From: Deltaproteobacteria bacterium
GTDB taxonomy: Bacteria > UBA10199 > GCA-002796325 > JACPFF01
NCBI GenBank assembly: GCA_016183065.1
Contig: JACPFF010000025.1
Span: forward strand, 1-39,700
Direction: 5' to 3'
DNA length: 39,700 bases
The notes under the pieces are model-generated. The model saw only the letters and a program-made list of their open reading frames with translations. It made no database searches and was not told the origin of the DNA. The position numbers and the translations under genes were made by a program. Shown here piece after piece: positions 1 to 8,270 of this stretch; the stretch's first letter is position 1, and each line of letters begins with the position of its first letter.

Positions 1-21
1 CGAGAAGTTCCTCGCTTTTTT
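1..21 (+). terminator. Probable rho-independent terminator of a gene left of the window
   Basis: CGAG (1-4) can pair with CTCG (11-14) across a six-base loop, followed by C and six T residues (16-21). The stem may extend to the left beyond the window, so its full length is not visible. It would separate an upstream plus-strand gene from the recombinase that starts at 66. Confidence 0.45.
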
Positions 22-65
22 GGGGAGGTGCATCGGTGATTATTTCGTAGAGAAAGGATTGGCGC

Positions 66-1835
66 ATGAACCAACAGATCAATCAGGTATTGAAGGACCT
101 CTATCCGGAAAGGAGCGGCCTGGTCATGACACCGGGGACGGAACTCAGGGCGGGGGTTTACCTGCGACAGAGCACCGTCAACCGGCAAAACTATGAAAGC
201 GTGGAGGAGCAACTGGAATTCATCCGGCACCGTTTGAATACTGCGCAGGTGCGCTCCTCACTCTTCCGCGAATGCAAGATCGTGATCGCGGACGACATGA
301 TCTTCTCCGATCGCGGGAAAACGGGACGGGTCGGCAGGGAGAAATACGACGCCTTCAAGTCGGCGATCCAGTGTGGTCTCTTCAAGATCGGTCTGGTCTT
401 CGATCTCTCCCGCTTGACCCGCGAGTTGGGAAGCCTGCTCGATGCTTATGATCTGGCCCATGCTTATAACGTCGAGACGATTTCCGTTTCGGAGGGGATC
501 AGTTCCCACACTGAAGGAGCCCGTATTCATTTCATCGCCAAGGGGATGGCCAACGAGATGTATTCGGAATCAACTTCGAGGCAGACCAAGCGCGGTCTGG
601 AACTGAGGGCGATTTCGGGAAAATCGACAGGGCACAATCCTTACGGCTACAGCAGTGTCTACGAGGATCCGAACCGGCCGCGGGATATACGCGAGCCGCA
701 TAACAAGAAGGTCATCATCAACGAGGAGCAGGCCAAGGTGATCGGCCGGATTTTCGAGCTGTATGATGCGTCGAGCGTCGGTGTCGATGGCATCGCCAAG
801 ATCCTGAATGCGGATGGAATTCCCTCCGCAAGTAGACGCTCATGGACGGGCGGATCCATCCGGTTGATTCTGCGCCAGCCCAAATACATCGGCATCTGGA
901 TCTACGGGAAGACGCACATCAAACGGGATTCGGCGAAAGACCGGCTCATCCACGTCCCCCGGCCGCAAAACGAATGGATCGTGAAAACCTACGAGCATCT
1001 GCGGATCGTTCCCCAAACCCTGTGGGACAGGGTGCAGGTGAAATTCAAGGAAGTCGAAGAGACGCGGCGAAACGCCCGCAACAAGCCCGAGTCGATCTGG
1101 GGAAAGAGCCGCGGTGCGGCGAATCACCTGTTCACGGGAACCATGCGATGCGGATCGTGCGGAGGGAATTTCATCTCCATGTCGGGACGGCACGGAGGCT
1201 ACTTCGGGTGCCGGAACGCCTATCGCAGGGGAACCTGCGACAACAGGCGACTTGTGCAGACGGAATGGATCAACGCCACGCTCACGGGACTGATCCGCAA
1301 CTGGATCGACGATCCGCGATCCATGGAAGTGGTCTGCAAGAACGCCAACGACCGGATCAAAGAGCGCCTATCGGTCGTTCCGACGCAAATCAGGGAAGTG
1401 ATGCAGGAACTCGGCAAGGTTCAGAAGGCCCTGGACAATCTCGTGGATTACATCGTTCAGGGGAACGCCTCGGAGAGCGTCTCGAGCGCGATCGGCAGGC
1501 AAGAACAGCGCAAGAAAATGCTCGAAGCGCAACTGCAAAACCTCAAGGCCCGGGAGCCGAGCGGTCCCTTGCTGACCCCTTACGCCGTGAAACCGATGCT
1601 GATCAACCTGGATGAGATTCTCACCAAGGACGTGGTACAGGCCAATGCCTACTTCAAGGGCCTGTTCCCAGAGCAGATGAAGATGACTCTGAAAAAAGAA
1701 GGCCGCTCCACGTTTTATGAAGCGGCCGGGAGAGTGAACCTCACCAAACTCATGAGGTTCGCCATGAGGGGAGGCTCCATCACACTCCGCACAGTCTTCG
1801 ACTGTGCTTCGCGGCCCAGCACAGCTGGGCCTTGA
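66..1835 (+). CDS. Large serine recombinase (site-specific integrase/resolvase family)
   Basis: A 589-residue large serine recombinase, which cuts and rejoins DNA at attachment sites through a 5'-phosphoserine link. The N-terminal catalytic domain starts near residue 28, with the nucleophile in YLRQST (Ser36) and the conserved SRLTR segment near residue 120. A recombinase domain follows (NPYGY near 200). A zinc ribbon begins at about residue 360 with CGSC and later FGC and GTC cysteines, then a coiled-coil stretch at about 430-500. AAAGGA lies about 8 bases before the start ATG. The last ~22 codons lie inside dispersed repeat R1, so the native C-terminus has been replaced or extended. No cargo genes or attachment sites could be tied to it; it may belong to an element mostly left of the window. 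The family is certain; its target site is unknown. Confidence 0.93.
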   Translation: MNQQINQVLKDLYPERSGLVMTPGTELRAGVYLRQSTVNRQNYESVEEQLEFIRHRLNTAQVRSSLFRECKIVIADDMIFSDRGKTGRVGREKYDAFKSAIQCGLFKIGLVFDLSRLTRELGSLLDAYDLAHAYNVETISVSEGISSHTEGARIHFIAKGMANEMYSESTSRQTKRGLELRAISGKSTGHNPYGYSSVYEDPNRPRDIREPHNKKVIINEEQAKVIGRIFELYDASSVGVDGIAKILNADGIPSASRRSWTGGSIRLILRQPKYIGIWIYGKTHIKRDSAKDRLIHVPRPQNEWIVKTYEHLRIVPQTLWDRVQVKFKEVEETRRNARNKPESIWGKSRGAANHLFTGTMRCGSCGGNFISMSGRHGGYFGCRNAYRRGTCDNRRLVQTEWINATLTGLIRNWIDDPRSMEVVCKNANDRIKERLSVVPTQIREVMQELGKVQKALDNLVDYIVQGNASESVSSAIGRQEQRKKMLEAQLQNLKAREPSGPLLTPYAVKPMLINLDEILTKDVVQANAYFKGLFPEQMKMTLKKEGRSTFYEAAGRVNLTKLMRFAMRGGSITLRTVFDCASRPSTAGP

Positions 1836-1992
1836 CCCGGCTTTGCCCGTTGGGGGGGCGCAGTGGCGACGACCGAGTCCGGGCACCCGCGAAGCGGGTG
1901 GACGAGGAAGTCCCCCAGCGCGCACCGCGCGCGCGAGGGGGGGACCCAACGGGCTTTGCCCGTTGGGGGGGCGACGTGAGCCCCTGTAATAG
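1766..1992 (+). repeat. Mosaic hairpin repeat, copy R1
   Basis: One of six related GC-rich copies. In order it holds: the GAGGCTCC lead-in; an inverted-repeat block with CACAGTC-TTC-GACTGTG and GCCCAGC-ACA-GCTGGGC; a hybrid CGGC-TTT-GCCCG joint; the linker GGCGACGACCGAGTCCGGG; ACCCGC-GAA-GCGGGT; a GCGCGC-rich module; a perfect 10-bp stem with TTT loop (1945-1967); and the tail GCGACGTGAGCCCC...AATAG. It encodes the final residues of the recombinase and ends 8 bp before the atpE stop codon, lying between two convergent genes. It lacks the left-end 15-bp hairpin seen in R3 and R4. Confidence 0.9.
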
Positions 1993-2000
1993 AGGGGCCC

Positions 2001-2324
2001 TTAAATCTTCCCCAGCAACAAGAACGAGATTACCCAGCTGTAGAGCACGAGCGATTCGATCAGCGCAAGACCGATGATCATGGGGGTCATGACCTTGGCC
2101 CCTGCACCGGGATTGCGGGCAATCCCTTCCAACGCAGCCGCGGCGGCCTTGCCCTGGCCGAGCGATCCGCCAAATGTCGCCAGTCCCATCCCAAGCATGA
2201 CGCCAAAGATCGCCCATCCGCGACCATCGCCGGAGACTGCGGCCTCCCCTTCTGCTGCAAAGGCGGCTCCCGCCACCAAGAGCGAACTCACGGCTGCGCT
2301 GAGCGCCACCAGTACTCGTTTCAT
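2001..2324 (-). CDS. atpE: ATP synthase F0 subunit c
   Basis: A 107-residue rotor-ring subunit of the F-type ATP synthase, in the inner membrane. A signal-like hydrophobic N-terminus ending AFA (residue 23) precedes the usual two-helix hairpin, as in several deltaproteobacterial c subunits. Helix 1 carries GQGKAAAAALEGIARNPGA; helix 2 carries the ion-binding Glu90 in ALIESLVLY. Gln57, Glu90, Ser91 and Tyr95 match positions used for sodium binding in known Na+ rings, but the position after Ser91 is Leu rather than Thr, so the ion cannot be assigned. The start at 2324 is chosen because GGGGAGGAG lies just upstream; a longer frame upstream has no such site. It is last in atpZ-atpI-atpB-atpE, 133 bp after atpB. 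The F1 genes are not in the window. Confidence 0.95.
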   Translation of the reverse strand: MKRVLVALSAAVSSLLVAGAAFAAEGEAAVSGDGRGWAIFGVMLGMGLATFGGSLGQGKAAAAALEGIARNPGAGAKVMTPMIIGLALIESLVLYSWVISFLLLGKI

Positions 2325-2457
2325 ACTCCTCCCCTTTCCGCATCCCCTCTGCACAGCTCGCTCTCTCGTATGAGTTCTATGACGGACTCGCTTACAGCCG
2401 ACTGGCAACGAGCCAACATGGAATACAGACGATGCGCGAACCGATGGGACGCTGCGG

Positions 2458-3192
2458 TTAATGTTCCTCACCATGCGCCTCGGCGAGTCCAATATAGACC
2501 GCCGAGAGCAGCGTAAAGACAAACGCCTGCACGAGACAGACAAATAGTCCCAATCCCAAAAAAACGACCGGCACGATCACCTTGGTCAAATCGGTAAACA
2601 CGCTCAGCACGGCATGATCGGCCGTCATGTTCCCCAACAACCGGATCGAGAGGGAAAACGGCCGCACCACGTGGCTGATCACCTCGATCCCAAAGAGGAG
2701 CGGCGCAATCCAGATCACCGGCCCCATGAGATGCCTGAGATAATTTCCCAACCCCTGCGCCTTAATGCCCATATAATTGTAATAGACAAAGACCGTCCCC
2801 GCGATGACGAGATTGGTGTGGAGATTACTCGTCGGCGGTGACATCCCTGGAATGAGGCCAATGAGATTACTGCAGAGGATATAAAAAAAGACCGTCCCGA
2901 GCAGTGGCAAGTGCCGCCCCGCGTGGGGGCCAATGATCCCCTCGAGCAACCCCAGCAACCACTCCACGGCCGTATCGAAGAGTGCAACCACCCCGGTCCG
3001 TTTCGGCGGGATGATCGCCTCGCCCGGACGGCGGACTCGCCGCCAGACCATGAAGGCCAGGACACTTAAAATAGAGACCGCGAGCGCCGCACTGTAATAA
3101 TGTTCCACGGCCTGCACGTGATACGCATGACCGCCGAGCATCTGCGCCACCCACGGAATGAGCCCGAAATCGTCTCCACCGGCTAAGAGCAT
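2458..3192 (-). CDS. atpB: ATP synthase F0 subunit a
   Basis: A 244-residue membrane stator subunit forming the ion half-channels against the c-ring. Several hydrophobic helices are visible, with the family signatures LIGLIPG (about 110-116) and SLSIRLLGNM, which contains the essential Arg184. Length is normal. The start codon (3190-3192) overlaps the end of the upstream atpI-like gene, implying translational coupling. The C-terminus is acidic and histidine-containing (AHGEEH), common in this subunit. No b subunit gene is next to it, so b and the F1 subunits must lie elsewhere. Confidence 0.96.
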   Translation of the reverse strand: MLLAGGDDFGLIPWVAQMLGGHAYHVQAVEHYYSAALAVSILSVLAFMVWRRVRRPGEAIIPPKRTGVVALFDTAVEWLLGLLEGIIGPHAGRHLPLLGTVFFYILCSNLIGLIPGMSPPTSNLHTNLVIAGTVFVYYNYMGIKAQGLGNYLRHLMGPVIWIAPLLFGIEVISHVVRPFSLSIRLLGNMTADHAVLSVFTDLTKVIVPVVFLGLGLFVCLVQAFVFTLLSAVYIGLAEAHGEEH

Positions 3193-3569
3193 TCTCCCTT
3201 ACCACTCCCTTCAACCACACCGCCCCACACCATCCCAAACAAGACACTGCCAAAACCGATCATGACAGCGAGCGGATCCAACGACGTTCGCATGACCACC
3301 CAGAGCAGAAGCCCGATCGGGATCACCTTCAACACCATGCGGACGGCCAAGGCTCCCGCGCCCACATCTCCCTCCGTGCGATGCGCCACGACACTACGAA
3401 CAAGCCGGTCCCAGAGGGCCAAATTGGCGAGGCCAATAACACCGCCCACCCCCACTGACAAGGGGATTTTCCCCTCCCATCCGATACAGGCCGCCCCAAC
3501 CGCCAGCAGGCCGCAGATGGCCGAACTGAGGAAGATCACTCGCGATTTTTTTCCCGCTCTTCCTTCCAT
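3183..3569 (-). CDS. atpI: ATP synthase subunit I-like membrane protein
   Basis: A 128-residue small membrane protein with about four hydrophobic segments (VIFLSSAICGLLAVGAACIG, then GGVIGLANLALW, then VIPIGLLLWVVM and a last one near the C-terminus). Size, topology and place directly before atpB fit the ATP synthase I (AtpI-like) family, thought to help c-ring assembly. The start at 3569 (MEGRAGKKSR) is chosen because a basic N-terminus directly precedes the first helix; the frame continues upstream through the atpZ gene. It overlaps atpZ by 34 bp and atpB by 10 bp. Family membership rests on context and hydropathy more than on strong motifs. Confidence 0.75.
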   Translation of the reverse strand: MEGRAGKKSRVIFLSSAICGLLAVGAACIGWEGKIPLSVGVGGVIGLANLALWDRLVRSVVAHRTEGDVGAGALAVRMVLKVIPIGLLLWVVMRTSLDPLAVMIGFGSVLFGMVWGGVVEGSGKGECS

Positions 3570-3772
3570 TGGAGGATCCTCCAGAGATTCCAAAACCCGC
3601 CGACCGCCCCACTGATCGCGCAGAGGACGGTCAAGAGCGGTGCGGTCTGCCACTGTTCGTCCAACCACCACCCAAGCATTGCCATCCCCACCACCGCACC
3701 GACGAGTTGCAGGGCCGCTCCGCTCAAGAGACCGTATGTCCGCATCCATTCCCGAGAGTCATCGCGCGGCAT
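3536..3772 (-). CDS. atpZ: AtpZ/AtpQ-type F0F1 accessory protein
   Basis: A 78-residue protein with two predicted transmembrane helices (GLLSGAALQLVGAVVGMAML and LLTVLCAISGAVGGFWNLW) joined by GWWLDEQWQTAP, the usual AtpZ plan, with a charged C-terminus. AtpZ-type proteins sit at the head of F0 operons and are linked to assembly or divalent-cation movement. The start at 3772 follows GGGAGGCGATC. It is the first gene of the minus-strand F0 operon and overlaps the next gene by 34 bp, so the operon promoter should lie in 3773-3917, shared with the divergent gene at 3918. Confidence 0.75.
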   Translation of the reverse strand: MPRDDSREWMRTYGLLSGAALQLVGAVVGMAMLGWWLDEQWQTAPLLTVLCAISGAVGGFWNLWRILQWKEEREKNRE

Positions 3773-3846
3773 GATCGCCTCCCTAGAGCACATCTCGGCA
3801 CGCGCTTCAAGATCGGCAGAAAATCGCTCGCCCTCGCTGCGGCACC

Positions 3847-3890
3847 TTGACGTGTGTTCCTGACCACGATACAGAGAGGGCGCATCGTGG
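3847..3890 (+). promoter_or_regulatory. Possible sigma-70-type promoter with overlapping operator-like inverted repeat
   Basis: TTGACG (3847-3852) is followed after 17 bases by TACAGA (3870-3875), a weak -10. A perfect 7-bp inverted repeat, CCACGAT (3864-3870) and ATCGTGG (3884-3890) with a 13-base gap, spans the -10 and expected start site. It lies 28 bp before the barrel gene at 3918 and in the divergent gap with atpZ. This is a sequence match only. Confidence 0.3.
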
Positions 3891-3917
3891 ATGCCATACG
3901 CGCGTGAGGAGGGGACA

Positions 3918-4808
3918 ATGACCCATCGACTTTTTTCTGCCATGGCAGTTGCCGGCACCCTGCTGCTGGCCCAACTGGCCGTGGCACAAGTCGCCGTACC
4001 GTCACTCAATGAACCGGGATCGCCCACACAGTGGACGGCTCCTGCAGTAGGTCGCGTTCCCTCTCCACACGGTGGCTACGCCACCGACAGTGAAGAAATC
4101 GCTGCGGAACGGCCACGGGCCACGCGCCGATTGGCACCGGTCGGCTCACGCCATTTCCAGATGGAAACGAGTGTTGATTATCAAACCGAGAATGATACGG
4201 CGGCCAAGAGAGAGCAGATCAGCTTTCCCACCCTGCTCCGTTACGGGCTTTCGGAGCACGTTGAAGTGCAGATGCAGGGGAACATGTATACCTTTCAGAA
4301 CATCAGCGGTGGAAGCAACGTCAACGGTTTCGGAGATCTCTTCTTCGGCTCAAAATGGGCCGCCCTCGATGGTGGCGGATTGCTCCCCTCGCTCGGGTTT
4401 GCCGGGCGTCTCGGGCTCCCGACCGGCTCCAACAGCGTCTCCGGCAACGCCCTGCAACCACAGGCCGAAACGATTATGTCATGGGACATGCCGTGGGAAA
4501 TGACCCTCGATGGCAATCTCGGCATGGATCTCCCCCCGAAGGATGCCGCGGGTGACCGGTTTGTCCGTCTCACCTATGGGGCGGCGGTGGAACGACCACT
4601 CCCTTTTTGGAGCGATCGCCTCAATGCCTTTGTGGAATTCGCCGGGGCCGTGCCACTCAAGAGCCAGAAAAGCGGCACGCACCTCTTCGGGACCGGCGTT
4701 GGATTCCGCATCCGCGATAATATGCAGCTCGACACCTTCGGACGCTTTGGTTTGAGTAAGTCGTCGCCCGACGTGCAAACCGGGCTTGGATTCAGCTGGC
4801 GCCTGTAA
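3918..4808 (+). CDS. Outer-membrane beta-barrel protein (phenol MetA-pathway/transporter-like family)
   Basis: A 296-residue exported protein. A signal peptide (MTHRLFSAMAVAGTLLLAQL, cleavage near AVAQ-VAV) is followed by a ~60-residue low-complexity segment and a barrel-like region rich in alternating strands (SRHFQMETSVDYQ, FPTLLRYGLSEHVEVQMQ, NGFGDLFFGSKWA, PSLGFAGRLGLPTGS). It ends in an aromatic strand, GLGFSWRL. This plan fits the putative MetA-pathway-of-phenol-degradation barrel family, whose members are outer-membrane proteins of mostly unknown substrate. The start at 3918 is preferred over an in-frame ATG at 3891 because GAGGAGGGG sits just before it and the signal peptide follows. 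It converges with the lipoprotein gene 16 bp downstream. Substrate unknown. Confidence 0.75.
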   Translation: MTHRLFSAMAVAGTLLLAQLAVAQVAVPSLNEPGSPTQWTAPAVGRVPSPHGGYATDSEEIAAERPRATRRLAPVGSRHFQMETSVDYQTENDTAAKREQISFPTLLRYGLSEHVEVQMQGNMYTFQNISGGSNVNGFGDLFFGSKWAALDGGGLLPSLGFAGRLGLPTGSNSVSGNALQPQAETIMSWDMPWEMTLDGNLGMDLPPKDAAGDRFVRLTYGAAVERPLPFWSDRLNAFVEFAGAVPLKSQKSGTHLFGTGVGFRIRDNMQLDTFGRFGLSKSSPDVQTGLGFSWRL

Positions 4809-4824
4809 TCACTCTGCTGAACTT

Positions 4825-6588
4825 TTATTCACACGCCACTGCACCAATTCCGCCCGCGGGCGTCACACACCGCTCCGGATTTCCGCAATCGTAGGAGAGA
4901 CGGACCGTGAACGGGCCGGTCGAGGCCAAGAGCGACACGACTCCCGTGGGACCACAAAAGATCGGCGACGCCAGACAGGCCTTGGTCACATCCCCCTCGG
5001 TTTTCGGCACGATGTCATAATGCTGGACGTCGCTCTCATCGCCACGACGACTGATTTCAATATCCCAGTCAGTCAACTCCGCCATCGCCGCTTCGTCCCC
5101 GACAATCCGCGCATAGGCAGCGCACTCACTCGTCGGCACCACCTTTAATGTCCCGTCGGCAATGGCCATCCCGTTGTTATCGAACAGGACGGCAGCAATC
5201 GTCGGCGGGCGTTCTGCTTCATCACGCACGGCGTCTTTTTGCGGCCCGGCTTTCATCTGCTCGACAATCGTGGCAAGACTGCTAAACACCGCATCGAGGA
5301 CTTTGCTGCTCAGTGTCGTCTCGACCTCGATCCCCACGTCGTTTCCGTGCCAGAATCGCACCATCGTTCCCAGACCAGACTGGAGATCGAGTCCCCCGCC
5401 AAGACCGAGTCCCTGATCGATGAACGCGGCCATGGCCGGCAAGGCCTCGGCCGTATCGCGCACGGCGGTGTACGCCGACTCCGGCAGTTGCTTGATCGAC
5501 GCCAACTGTATCACGGCCCGTACGCTGGCCGGTAGCGAGAGCATTTTTTGCACAATCGGCGCGTCTGCCGTGAGTCCCTTCTCCTTGGCATAGGCATCCA
5601 GGAGCGCCTGATCACCACGGAGCAGGACGATCACCGACGGTGTCGCCAGAAATCCGCGAGTCAGTTTTCCATTCGGGCCCGCATGCTCGAACAGTTCTTG
5701 TCCATCGATGCTCTTCGTCTCCCAGGTTGCACTCTGTGCCACCGTGGCAAATGCCGATTCGAGTGCCGCAACAGTATAGGTTCCCTCATCGCGTCCGAGG
5801 ACCAGCGCGACATAATCAAATGGCTCGCTCGGGGTCTTTTGCGCCCTTTCGTCCGTGGGCGTTTCGCGCGGTGTCCCCCGTTCGGCATGCGCTGTCGAGC
5901 GTGGACCGCTCGCCCTCGACACATCGGCATTGTTCGCGATGTTAAGCGGCCCGACATTGGCTGCCGTGGCCAGGGACTGCCGCGCCTTCTCCTCCACTGG
6001 CGCATCGCGCGGTGGATCCTGGTTGAGCAAAGATTGCATGACCGTGGTATCGATATTGATGTCATCCTTGCGGATCGCTCCCGGGGCGTGTTGCACACCA
6101 TACTCGCGCGCAAGACGCATGCCGGAGACGATCATCGTCGTCCCTTCGGGAACCAACTGGAAGGCCGCCTTCGCAACAGCTCCGGCATTGTCCGGGAGCG
6201 ACTGACCGTAGGTCTTCACAAGACCCTGCACATCGTTCACGGAGAGCTGCGCGAGCAGATCGATCGTCGCGGGGAGATATTCGTACAGTCCCTTTTTCGG
6301 AGGGACTGTCGGAGGTGCCGTCGTTTCCACCACCGATGCCGAAACATTTCCCAAGGCATTCAGTGTGGGAACGTCGGGTGAGATAATCGGGGCCGTGAGC
6401 GGCAAGCTGCCATCCATGGCCGGTTCCTTGGCCTCCTCTCCGATGATTCCACCCGCAGATGGCGGCGGGGCCTCAGCAAGCGGATCGGAATAATCGATGG
6501 CGCCACCGCCACACCCTCCCGTGGCCAAACTTCCCAGCGCCATGGCCACCATGCAGACGATCCCCAAAACATATTGATGGTCGCGCAT
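4825..6588 (-). CDS. Large lipoprotein of unknown function
   Basis: A 587-residue protein with a lipoprotein signal: a hydrophobic N-terminus ending LATGGC, where the Cys would be lipidated. A Pro/Ala/Glu-rich linker (about 30-90) precedes the folded part. Two halves with alternating helix/strand character follow (LYEYLPATIDLLAQLSVNDV onward, and FDYVALVLGR onward), then a Cys-containing C-terminal region (STGPFTVRLSYDCGNPERC, end GAVACE) that could hold a disulfide. No catalytic motif was recognised. Its text on model-like segments (GATIVSGMRLA-type strands, 'MVRFWHGNDVGIEVETTLSS') suggests a DUF3352-like surface protein, but that is a guess. AAGGAGGC precedes the start. The 159-bp upstream region holds a strong inverted repeat (6700-6740). 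Confidence 0.8.
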   Translation of the reverse strand: MRDHQYVLGIVCMVAMALGSLATGGCGGGAIDYSDPLAEAPPPSAGGIIGEEAKEPAMDGSLPLTAPIISPDVPTLNALGNVSASVVETTAPPTVPPKKGLYEYLPATIDLLAQLSVNDVQGLVKTYGQSLPDNAGAVAKAAFQLVPEGTTMIVSGMRLAREYGVQHAPGAIRKDDINIDTTVMQSLLNQDPPRDAPVEEKARQSLATAANVGPLNIANNADVSRASGPRSTAHAERGTPRETPTDERAQKTPSEPFDYVALVLGRDEGTYTVAALESAFATVAQSATWETKSIDGQELFEHAGPNGKLTRGFLATPSVIVLLRGDQALLDAYAKEKGLTADAPIVQKMLSLPASVRAVIQLASIKQLPESAYTAVRDTAEALPAMAAFIDQGLGLGGGLDLQSGLGTMVRFWHGNDVGIEVETTLSSKVLDAVFSSLATIVEQMKAGPQKDAVRDEAERPPTIAAVLFDNNGMAIADGTLKVVPTSECAAYARIVGDEAAMAELTDWDIEISRRGDESDVQHYDIVPKTEGDVTKACLASPIFCGPTGVVSLLASTGPFTVRLSYDCGNPERCVTPAGGIGAVACE

Positions 6589-6699
6589 AGATGCCTCCTT
6601 CTCCCCTCACAGAGAATGCAGCAAGAATCGTACCAGAAGATGGAAAATAAAGAACAATAACATCAACTATTTAAGCGGATTTTTGACCATCAAGAACGT

Positions 6700-6740
6700 C
6701 TCAGAATGAGAATTTCTCACAATGTCATTCTCATTTTGAG
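6700..6740. promoter_or_regulatory. Operator-like inverted repeat upstream of the lipoprotein gene
   Basis: CTCAGAATGAGAAT (6700-6713) and ATTCTCATTTTGAG (6727-6740) are 14-bp inverted arms with one mismatch and a 13-base gap. A second perfect palindrome, TGAGAA-T-TTCTCA (6707-6719), is nested in it. The sequence is A/T-rich in contrast to the surrounding genes, and lies 112-152 bp upstream of the minus-strand start at 6588. Repeated GAGAAT/ATTCTC units recall Fur-family boxes, but the match to the GATAAT consensus is imperfect. No regulator gene is near. Confidence 0.45.
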
Positions 6741-6747
6741 CCTGTGG

Positions 6748-6992
6748 AGCCGCACCGCGGCGTTGAGGGGGAGGCTCCATTTCACTCCGCACAGTCTTCG
6801 ACTGTGCTTCGCGGCCCAGCACAGCTGGGCCTTGACCCGGCTTTGCCGCTGGAGGGGGGGGGCGACGACCGAGTCCGGGGACCCAGCGCAGCTAGGTGGA
6901 CGAGGAAGTCCCCCAGCGCGCACCGCGCGCGAGAGGGGGGGGACCCAACGGGCTTTGCCCGTTGGGGGGGGCGACGCGAGCCCCTGTAATAG
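6748..6992 (+). repeat. Mosaic hairpin repeat, copy R2
   Basis: It begins at the GCCGC-ACC-GCGGC module and continues through GGGGAGGCTCC; the CACAGTC-TTC-GACTGTG and GCCCAGC-ACA-GCTGGGC block; GGC-TTT-GCCGCTGGAG; the GACGACCGAGTCCGGG linker; a variant ACCCAGC-GCA-GCTAGGT hairpin; the GCGCGC module; the CCCAACGGGC-TTT-GCCCGTTGGG hairpin; and the AATAG tail. The left-end 15-bp hairpin is missing; the copy starts 8 bp from the 6700-6740 inverted repeat. Its right 101 bp are read through by hemL on the minus strand and supply the hemL stop codon. Confidence 0.9.
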
Positions 6993-8241
6993 TCGCCGCC
7001 AATGCGCGCTCTGCAGCCGAGAGTGTCGCATCAATGTCGGCCTCGGCATGGGCGAGCGAGACAAATCCGGCCTCGAATGCCGAGGGGGCCAAGTAGATCC
7101 CGGCATTGAGCATGGCATGGAAAAAGGGCGGGAAAGATGCAGGGTCCTCAAAATGGAGGCCCCACATCCCGCCAATCGCATCGACATGATGGGAGAGTCC
7201 GGCCGCAGTAAAGAGGCGGTTGAATCCCTCGGCAAGACGCTGGGTCAGCGTTTCGAGACGCGCATAGGTCCCAGGGACTGCCAGCGCGGTGAGCGTCGCA
7301 ATCCCCGCCGCCATGGCCAGTGGATTGCCGGAGAGTGTCCCGGCCTGATAGACGGGCCCGAGCGGCGCGAGATGTGCCATCACGTCACGCCGTCCGCCAT
7401 ACGCGGCCACCGGCAATCCCCCCCCGATGACCTTGCCCAGGCAGGTCAGATCGGGTGTCACATCAAAACGTCGCTGCGCCCCACCAAAGGCCACACGAAA
7501 GCCGGTCATCACTTCATCAAAAATAAGCAATGCCCCGTGGCGATCACACAACGCGCGCAGGCCGGCGAGGAAGCCCTCTGCGGGCATCACCAGATTCATG
7601 TTGCCGGCCACGGGTTCGACAATCACCGCGGCAATGGTCTGTGGCGCGCACTGAAAAGAGCGTTCCACATGGGCGAGATCGTTGTAGGGCGCAATCCGGG
7701 TGTGACGTGCAAAGTCCACGGGGACACCGGCGGAATCCGGTTCACCGAGCGTGAGCGCCCCCGAACCCGCCTTGACGAGGAGATGGTCCACATGCCCGTG
7801 ATAACATCCCGCAAATTTGATGATGCCATCCCGTCCCGTGGCACCGCGCGCGAGCCGAATGGCGCTCATCGCCGCCTCGGTCCCGGAGTTGACAAAACGG
7901 ATCCGTTCCATGGACGGCAACGCCGCCCGAATCAATTGTGCGAGCGTTGTTTCCGCCACCGTCGGCGCGCCAAAACTCGTCCCCCGCGCTGCGGCTTCGC
8001 ACACCGCGCGCACCACGCCCGGCGCCGCATGACCCAAAATCGCCGGGCCCCAACTCCCGACATAGTCGATGTACCGATGACCATCCACGTCCCAGAGATA
8101 GGCGCCCTCTGCGCGTTCGATAAAAATCGGCGTCCCGCCAACGGCGCGAAAGGCGCGCACGGGCGAATTGACACCGCCGACAAGAATTTGTTCAGCCTCC
8201 GCAAAATAACGGGCAGAGCGTTCCCGATTGTTCATTGCCAT
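6892..8241 (-). CDS. hemL: Glutamate-1-semialdehyde 2,1-aminomutase with repeat-encoded C-terminus
   Basis: A 449-residue PLP enzyme converting glutamate-1-semialdehyde to 5-aminolevulinate in the C5 branch of haem/tetrapyrrole synthesis (cytosol). The family N-terminus [17 protein letters not shown], the SWGPAILGH region, [25 protein letters not shown] and the PLP-lysine segment [17 protein letters not shown] are all present. The start at 8241 (ATGGCAATG) follows GGAGAGAGG; a second ATG is 6 bp inside. The native protein appears to end near ERALAATI. The last ~32 residues come from repeat R2 and are Gly/Pro/Arg-rich, making it longer than the usual ~427 residues. All catalytic parts are upstream of this tail, so activity is probably kept. 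Only 29 bp separate its start from the divergent gene at 8271. Confidence 0.95.
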   Translation of the reverse strand: MAMNNRERSARYFAEAEQILVGGVNSPVRAFRAVGGTPIFIERAEGAYLWDVDGHRYIDYVGSWGPAILGHAAPGVVRAVCEAAARGTSFGAPTVAETTLAQLIRAALPSMERIRFVNSGTEAAMSAIRLARGATGRDGIIKFAGCYHGHVDHLLVKAGSGALTLGEPDSAGVPVDFARHTRIAPYNDLAHVERSFQCAPQTIAAVIVEPVAGNMNLVMPAEGFLAGLRALCDRHGALLIFDEVMTGFRVAFGGAQRRFDVTPDLTCLGKVIGGGLPVAAYGGRRDVMAHLAPLGPVYQAGTLSGNPLAMAAGIATLTALAVPGTYARLETLTQRLAEGFNRLFTAAGLSHHVDAIGGMWGLHFEDPASFPPFFHAMLNAGIYLAPSAFEAGFVSLAHAEADIDATLSAAERALAATITGARVAPPNGQSPLGPPPLARGARWGTSSST

Positions 8242-8270
8242 GATCCTCTCTCCAGTGATAATGCCACCGC

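Noticed and set aside
842-1615. A 257-codon plus-strand frame inside the recombinase gene
   Set aside because: It is out of frame with a clearly coding gene, has a low-complexity Arg/Gly composition, and matches no family; it is a shadow of the recombinase.
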